Position numbers and translations under genes: made by a program. A DNA stretch of 43,382 nt, from the IMG/VR virus record IMGVR_UViG_3300006805_000004, positions 1 through 43,382 of that record, one strand, 5' to 3'. Origin of the DNA: a virus. A model generated the notes under the pieces. It was not told the origin of the DNA. It worked only from the letters and a program-made list of their open reading frames with translations, and did no database searches. Shown in pieces: positions 43,349 through 43,382 of this stretch (within the stretch, counting starts at the first letter, position 1; every line of letters begins with the position of its first letter).

Positions 43349-43382
43349 TGCCTTTCATCAACGCCCCGGATAGGGCCGCCAA
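43349..43382. repeat. terminal direct repeat, right copy
   Basis: Exact copy of bases 1-34. Read on the minus strand it carries the AAAGG ribosome binding site of the gene that starts at 43345, so that gene directly follows the holin region once the molecule is circular. Confidence 0.9.

Noticed and set aside
1-43382. CRISPR arrays, rRNA, IS elements, toxin-antitoxin pair or reverse transcriptase
   Set aside because: No regularly spaced repeats, rRNA-like stretches, transposase or reverse transcriptase motifs were found; the repeats present are gene-junction copies, operators and iterons.

Overview
The window is a complete temperate podovirus-type phage genome (or an excised prophage) in one contig. 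The first 34 bases recur exactly as the last 34, so the molecule closes to a circle of about 43,348 bp. GC-rich codon use, GTG and TTG starts, a head-spike-base-like protein of the kind known from the Rhodobacter gene transfer agent, and conserved small proteins of types I associate with alphaproteobacterial phages suggest a sphingomonad-like or other alphaproteobacterial host. The host call is inference.

Layout. The minus strand carries one long leftward unit that runs from about 26.2 kb to position 1 and, across the circle junction, on from 43.3 to 40.3 kb. Its order is: a small Cro-like regulator (26.0-26.2 kb); a terminator; replication genes (25.8-20.5 kb: HTH protein, RusA-type resolvase, DnaB helicase, GIY-YIG-like protein, HTH initiator-like protein with palindromic iterons); packaging and head genes (terminase, portal, GroES-like co-chaperonin, spike base, Asp-box head fibre, scaffold, decoration protein, major capsid protein; 20.3-10.4 kb); a P22-like tail hub and ejection apparatus (10.4-2 kb); tailspike; holin; and across the junction a winged-HTH metallophosphoesterase, a small hypothetical, a GH24 lysozyme, a two-TM membrane protein and Rz/Rz1 spanins.

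The plus strand carries a LexA/CI-type repressor (26.3 kb) with an overlapping lipoprotein gene, then the early operon (27.3-33.4 kb): an RNA polymerase alpha-CTD-like protein, ERF annealing protein, SSB, Ref-like HNH nuclease, a C5-methyltransferase-like protein and a tyrosine integrase. A second rightward block (33.6-40.3 kb) holds about 25 small accessory genes, most joined by 1-4 bp stop/start overlaps. Three short gene-junction sequences occur twice in this block, in the same order, around unrelated genes.

Control. A family of palindromes related to GTATACCG-N3-CGGTATAC lies at the repressor/Cro-like divergent promoter region and again across the early rightward promoter, so one repressor can silence both arms. 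Integrase plus a self-cleaving repressor support an inducible temperate life cycle.

Sequence quality. Three genes (ejection protein, head fibre, a small gene at 32.1 kb) are broken by single-base shifts, all at short homopolymers. These look like sequencing indels, but programmed frameshifting is not excluded. There is no gene-free stretch above 300 bases; the longest gaps are 20289-20505 and 25758-25975. I see no tRNA, rRNA, IS element or CRISPR array.
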